Assembly: GCA_045660295.1 (NCBI GenBank)
Contig: JAZRDN010000012.1
Location: 1 to 30,123, forward strand
Direction of reading: 5' to 3'
Length of the DNA: 30,123 bases
From: RGIG8775 sp045660295
Lineage (GTDB): Bacteria > Bacillota > Clostridia > Oscillospirales > CAG-272
Notes under the pieces: model-generated
Told to the model about the DNA's origin: nothing
The model's input: only the letters and a program-made list of their open reading frames with translations
Databases searched by the model: none
Position numbers and translations under genes: made by a program
In this document: positions 26,487 through 30,123 of the stretch, piece after piece
Position numbering within the stretch: the stretch's first letter is position 1
Layout of the letters: each line of letters begins with the position of its first letter

Positions 26487-28481
26487 ATGGATTCCGAAAT
26501 AAAGAGAATAAAGGAGCTGCGTGAGACTTTGACTCACCACGCAAAGCTCTATTACGTCTACGACGCGCCCGAAATATCCGATTATGAGTACGACATGATG
26601 TTCGCCGAGCTAAAGGCGCTTGAGGAAAAGCACCCCGAGCTTGAGGACCCTGCTTCGCCCACCCACCGCGTTGGCGGCAAGGCACTTGACAAGTTTGAAA
26701 AGGTGGTTCACAGCGTGCGTATGAACTCGCTTTCCGACGTGTTTTCTTTTGAGGAGGTCGAGGACTTTGTAGTAAAGACCGACGGTATTGTGGGAAATGC
26801 CGAATATTCGGTTGAGCCTAAGATAGACGGACTTTCCGTGGCGCTGACCTACGAAAACGGACTTCTCGTCCGCGGCGCGACGAGAGGAGACGGCGTCGAG
26901 GGCGAGGACGTTACCCTTAACATCAAGACGATAAAAACAGTTCCGCTGTCGCTTTCCGAGCCCTTGAGCTTTACGGTACGCGGCGAGGTCTATATGCCCA
27001 GAGCATCATTTGAAAAGCTGAACGCGGCGCGCGAGATTGGCGGCGAGTCGCTTTTTGCCAATCCCAGAAACGCGGCGGCAGGCTCTCTGCGCCAGCTTGA
27101 CTCAAAAATAGCCGCCGAGCGCGGACTTGATATATTCGTTTTCAATCTCCAAGAGGGCAACCTCTACACAGACCGCGAAAATCCCACCTCTCACACCGCT
27201 GTTCTTGACAGAATAGCCGAGCTTGAATTTCCCGTGCTTCGTGACAGGGCAAGGGTAAAGGGCGCAAGTGCGGTCATCGACCATATAAACAGGCTTGGTG
27301 AGCTTCGCGACGGACTTGCGTACGATATCGACGGCGTTGTTATAAAGCTGGACGACATCGAGCAGAGAGTCACCGTGGGCGAGGGAACAAACTCCCCCAA
27401 ATGGGCGGTGGCGTACAAATTCCCGCCCGAGCAGAAGCAGACAAAGCTACTTGATATTACTGTCGCCGTGGGGCGCACGGGCGTGCTTACCCCCAACGCG
27501 GTGCTTGAGCCCGTGAGACTGGCGGGAACAAGCGTGTCGAGAGCCACGCTTCATAACATCGAATTTATCAGAGAAAAAGAAATAAAGATCGGAGATACCG
27601 TCACCGTGCAAAAGGCGGGCGACATTATCCCCGAGGTGGTATGCGCGCATAAGGAGAAGCGCGACGGCAGCGAGCGTGAGTTCAATATGCCCGAGCGTTG
27701 CCCCTCCTGCGGCGAGCCTGTGTTTTACAACGCCGAGGAGGGTACGGCTACGCGCTGTACCAACAGCGCCTGCCCCGCTCAGCTTTCGCGCTCGATAGAG
27801 CATTTTGCCTCCAAGGGCGCTATGAATATCGACGGTCTCGGACCGCAGATAGTCGAGCTTCTGCTGGCAAACGACCTGATACACGACGTTGCCGACCTTT
27901 ACTCGCTTAAGGTGGAGGAGGTCGCGGGTCTTGAGCGAATGGGCAAAAAATCGGCTGAAAATCTTGTCGCGTCGATTGAAAACTCCAAAAAAGCGGGGCT
28001 TGAAAGACTGCTTTACGGTCTTGGTATACGCAATATCGGAGAGGTAGCGGCGGCGGCACTCGCGGCTCGCTACGGCACGCTTGCGGCTTGCTTTGACGCG
28101 ACTCTTGAAGAAATTTGCGCCATTGAGGACTTCGGCGAGATAACCGCCAAATGCGTGGTTGACTATTTCTCGCATCCGCAAAACCGCGAGCTTTGCGTAA
28201 GACTTATGGAGTACGGACTTGTGACCGAGGCGGTTGCCGCGCCTACCGACAGCTCGCTTGAGGGGCTGACCTTTGTGCTTACGGGCACTCTGCCCACCAT
28301 GTCACGTGACGAGGCTTCAAAGCTGATAAAGGCAAAGGGCGGCAAGGTCTCGGGCTCGGTTTCCAAAAAGACCTCCTACGTGGTCGCGGGCGAAGCGGCG
28401 GGCAGTAAGCTGACAAACGCGCAAAATCTGGGAATACCGATTCTTGACGAGGCGGGACTTCTCAAAATGCTCGGCGATTAA
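26487..28481 (+). CDS. ligA: NAD-dependent DNA ligase
   Basis: Seals nicks in replication and repair with NAD+. It is 664 aa, standard length. Order of domains: Ia NAD-binding domain (YYVYDAPEISDYEYDMMFAEL region, 22-42), adenylation domain with nucleophile K112 in VEPKIDGLSVAL, OB fold (VAVGRTGVLTPNAVLEPV), Cys4 zinc finger C405-C408-C424-C429 (CPSCGE..RCTNSACPAQ), helix-hairpin-helix region, and C-terminal BRCT (about 588-664, LEGLTFVLTGTLPTMSRDEA). ATG 26487 follows TGGAGGAAG. Its stop overlaps the stop of the convergent amidase gene by 4 bp. Confidence 0.97.
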   Translation: MDSEIKRIKELRETLTHHAKLYYVYDAPEISDYEYDMMFAELKALEEKHPELEDPASPTHRVGGKALDKFEKVVHSVRMNSLSDVFSFEEVEDFVVKTDGIVGNAEYSVEPKIDGLSVALTYENGLLVRGATRGDGVEGEDVTLNIKTIKTVPLSLSEPLSFTVRGEVYMPRASFEKLNAAREIGGESLFANPRNAAAGSLRQLDSKIAAERGLDIFVFNLQEGNLYTDRENPTSHTAVLDRIAELEFPVLRDRARVKGASAVIDHINRLGELRDGLAYDIDGVVIKLDDIEQRVTVGEGTNSPKWAVAYKFPPEQKQTKLLDITVAVGRTGVLTPNAVLEPVRLAGTSVSRATLHNIEFIREKEIKIGDTVTVQKAGDIIPEVVCAHKEKRDGSEREFNMPERCPSCGEPVFYNAEEGTATRCTNSACPAQLSRSIEHFASKGAMNIDGLGPQIVELLLANDLIHDVADLYSLKVEEVAGLERMGKKSAENLVASIENSKKAGLERLLYGLGIRNIGEVAAAALAARYGTLAACFDATLEEICAIEDFGEITAKCVVDYFSHPQNRELCVRLMEYGLVTEAVAAPTDSSLEGLTFVLTGTLPTMSRDEASKLIKAKGGKVSGSVSKKTSYVVAGEAAGSKLTNAQNLGIPILDEAGLLKMLGD

Positions 28482-29041
28482 AGCCCCAGATAATTGATTA
28501 TTCCGTTGTAAACTCCGTCGGCAAAAAGCTCTGGCGAGTTTAACATCAGCATAGCGTCGTTGTAGTTGGTTATAAATCCAAGCTCCACGAGCACCGCGGG
28601 CATGGCGGTCTTTCGCAGAACGTAAAGACGGTTTCTGACAAGCACTCCGCGGTTTTGCAGACCCGTCTCGCGGTTCAGCCAGTAAAGTATATCATCCGCC
28701 AGCGTGGCGGCTACCGATGGAATGGTGAAAACAAGCGCTTCGCTTCCCGTAGCCGCGCTTTGCGCGGCGGCGTTGGTGTGCAGACTTATAAAGTAGTCGG
28801 CACCCCATGAGTTTGCCTCCGCGACTCGTAAACGCAGACTCGTCGAGTTTGACGTTCCTATCTGAGTGTCGGGAGTCGGGCGTGATAGCCGCACTTCAAA
28901 ATTGCCGTTGGCACGAAGCCTTTCGGCAAGTAATATTCCTATCCTGTAAACAAGGTCCTGCTCCCTTAAGCCGTTGCCCTCCGCGCCTGCGTTGGGATTG
29001 TATGGATTGTGACCTTGGTCGATGTAGATTTTTATTGCCAT
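28478..29041 (-). CDS. N-acetylmuramoyl-L-alanine amidase (Amidase_3), no signal peptide
   Basis: A 187-aa zinc amidase cleaving the MurNAc-L-Ala bond of peptidoglycan. Amidase_3 marks: IYIDQGHNP with the first Zn ligand His (family usual is D-x-GHGG), GLREQD with the Glu ligand, ISLHTNAAA with the second His, and PAVLVELGFITNYND with the catalytic Glu. It lacks a signal peptide and any cell-wall-binding domain, so it is either a mother-cell/spore or germination-type enzyme, released by another route, or a domesticated phage-type lysin. The ATG at 29041 follows AAAGGACAT. It converges on ligA with overlapping stops and diverges from rsmI across a 79-bp gap. Confidence 0.88.
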   Translation of the reverse strand: MAIKIYIDQGHNPYNPNAGAEGNGLREQDLVYRIGILLAERLRANGNFEVRLSRPTPDTQIGTSNSTSLRLRVAEANSWGADYFISLHTNAAAQSAATGSEALVFTIPSVAATLADDILYWLNRETGLQNRGVLVRNRLYVLRKTAMPAVLVELGFITNYNDAMLMLNSPELFADGVYNGIINYLGL

Positions 29042-29120
29042 GGCGATATGTCCTTTCGGGTGGTTTTTGTATCATTTTATTCAAAAAATCCGCTCGCCGT
29101 GACAAAAAGAAAGGAAAGTT

Positions 29121-29990
29121 ATGAGTAACGTGAAAAATTCTCCCCGCGAGGAGAAAAACAAGGTCGAAAAAAGCACACTCTATCTTGTGGCGACTCCCAT
29201 AGGTAATCTTGCCGACCTCTCCGAAAGAGCTGTAAAGGTGCTCACAGAGGTGGATTTTGTCGCCGCCGAGGATACGAGAAACTCGATGAGACTTCTGACA
29301 CATCTGGGAATATCAAAGCCCATGGTGTCCTACTTTGAGCATAATAAAAAGGAGCGCGGAGAGCAGATAGTAAGCCGCATCGAGGCGGGCGAGTCATGCG
29401 CGCTTATCACCGATGCGGGCACGCCCGCGATATCAGACCCCGGAGAGGATATAGTGGCGCTTTGCCACGAAAAGGGAATAAGAATAAGCTCTGTTCCGGG
29501 CGCTTGCGCCGCTATCGTGGCACTCACAATGTCGGGCCTTCCCACGGGCAGATTTTGCTTTGAGGGCTTCCTTTCGGCAAATAAGAGCGAGCGCCGTAAG
29601 CATCTCGGCGCGCTTGTGGCAGAGCAGAGAACTATGATATTCCATGAAGCGCCGCACAAGCTCAAAGCTACTCTCGCCGATATGAGCGTGGCGTTTGGCG
29701 GCGAGCGCAGAATATCGCTTTGCCGTGAGCTTACCAAGCTCAATGAGGAAGCGGTTCGTACCACCCTTGAGGGGGCGGTCGCCTATTATGAGGCGAATGA
29801 GCCGCGCGGCGAGTACGTTCTGGTGGTCGAGGGCGCACCCGAAAATGCGGCAAAAGAGGACTGGAGCGAAATGAGCATCCGGGAGCACGTAGAGAGCTAC
29901 ATAGCCACAGGAATGAGCAAAATGGATGCTATCAAGGCGGTGGCAAAGGACAGAGGAGTCCCCAAAAACGTGATTTATAAAGAATCGTGA
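29121..29990 (+). CDS. rsmI: 16S rRNA (cytidine-1402 2'-O)-methyltransferase
   Basis: SAM-dependent 2'-O-methylation of C1402 in the 16S decoding centre. It is 289 aa. RsmI/tetrapyrrole-methylase features: LYLVATPIGNLADLSERA near residue 20, AAEDTRNS, LITDAGTPAISDPGE, SVPGACAAIVALTMSGLPTG with the SAM-binding glycine/proline loop, FHEAPHK, LCRELTKLNEE and RGEYVLVVEG. The N-terminal 17 residues are a charged leader. ATG 29121 follows AAAGGAAAG. It stands alone at the right end; the following sequence contains short repeats but no clear terminator. Confidence 0.95.
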   Translation: MSNVKNSPREEKNKVEKSTLYLVATPIGNLADLSERAVKVLTEVDFVAAEDTRNSMRLLTHLGISKPMVSYFEHNKKERGEQIVSRIEAGESCALITDAGTPAISDPGEDIVALCHEKGIRISSVPGACAAIVALTMSGLPTGRFCFEGFLSANKSERRKHLGALVAEQRTMIFHEAPHKLKATLADMSVAFGGERRISLCRELTKLNEEAVRTTLEGAVAYYEANEPRGEYVLVVEGAPENAAKEDWSEMSIREHVESYIATGMSKMDAIKAVAKDRGVPKNVIYKES

Positions 29991-30000
29991 ATTCCCAAAG

Positions 30001-30076
30001 TAAATTCCACAGTAGGAAAGCAGTGGAATTTAGTATGAGAAATAAGTGGAATTTAATGTGGGAAAAGCAGGATTTA
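30001..30076 (+). repeat. Short degenerate repeat after rsmI
   Basis: GTGGAATTTA occurs at 30023-30032 and 30046-30055, a decayed CAGGATTTA at 30068-30076, and the inverse TAAATTCCAC at 30001-30010. The spacing of the direct copies is about 22-23 bp. The inverse copy can pair with the first direct copy in a 10-bp stem with a 12-nt loop. A 25-codon ORF (30035-30112) runs through it with no good RBS. Confidence 0.6.
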
Positions 30077-30123
30077 ACAGAAAAAGAAGTCGAAAACACG
30101 AGAAAAAACTAAAAAAGAGCGCA

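Noticed and set aside
30035..30112. 25-codon ORF after rsmI
   Set aside because: It arises from the short repeat, has no convincing RBS, and I do not recognise the peptide.

Overview
The window looks like a chromosomal segment of a spore-forming Clostridia bacterium, probably an uncultured gut or rumen member of the Oscillospirales/Christensenellales type (inference). The reasons are a GPR-type spore protease, a UPF0291/YnzC protein, long-form HPF, formate-tetrahydrofolate ligase, AzlCD, a GH106-like glycosidase, and both GlnRS and GluRS. Strong Shine-Dalgarno sites and sigma-A promoters with 17-bp spacers occur throughout. Most genes are housekeeping and most lie on the minus strand.

Layout. 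1-891: the 5' end of rpsF (minus) and a PAP2 phosphatase (plus) diverge from back-to-back consensus promoters. 907-6331 (minus): rpe stands alone. A tight operon fhs-tsaE-tsaB-rpiB-ispD-ispF then joins one-carbon metabolism, tRNA t6A modification, pentose-phosphate isomerisation and the MEP isoprenoid pathway. 6447-7932 (minus): DUF1294, a TIM-barrel sugar epimerase and ynzC. 8059-12059 (minus): a metallo-beta-lactamase hydrolase, gltX and glnS. 12185-15318 (minus): a cysteine-synthase-family enzyme and an orphan peptide-binding lipoprotein. Between them lies a plus-strand promoter, RBS and 18-codon stub of a Gfo/Idh/MocA oxidoreductase.

15588-19961 (plus) is the most unusual gene block: spore protease GPR, a stand-alone XRE/S24 LexA-like regulator, a Wzx/MATE-like flippase and a membrane protein with HELSH. 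The last has a perfect TTGACA-17-TATAAT promoter and a near-perfect SD. The spacers in this block are rich in inverted repeats. 20053-24053 (minus): azlC-azlD with a 982-aa GH106-like glycosidase. 24054-24823 has no credible gene; it holds nested palindromes, a 105-bp unit with 12-bp terminal inverted repeats, and a 143-bp tandem repeat abutting the tRNA-Arg(CCU) terminator. tRNA-Lys(UUU) follows, then a flavodoxin and hpf (minus), ligA (plus), a signal-less amidase (minus) and rsmI (plus).

No CRISPR array, transposase, integrase or complete novel defence system is visible. The observations that most merit follow-up are the tRNA-linked repeat region, the S24 regulator/flippase/HELSH block, the oxidoreductase stub, and a plus-strand promoter with a 20-codon basic ORF between rpe and ispF.
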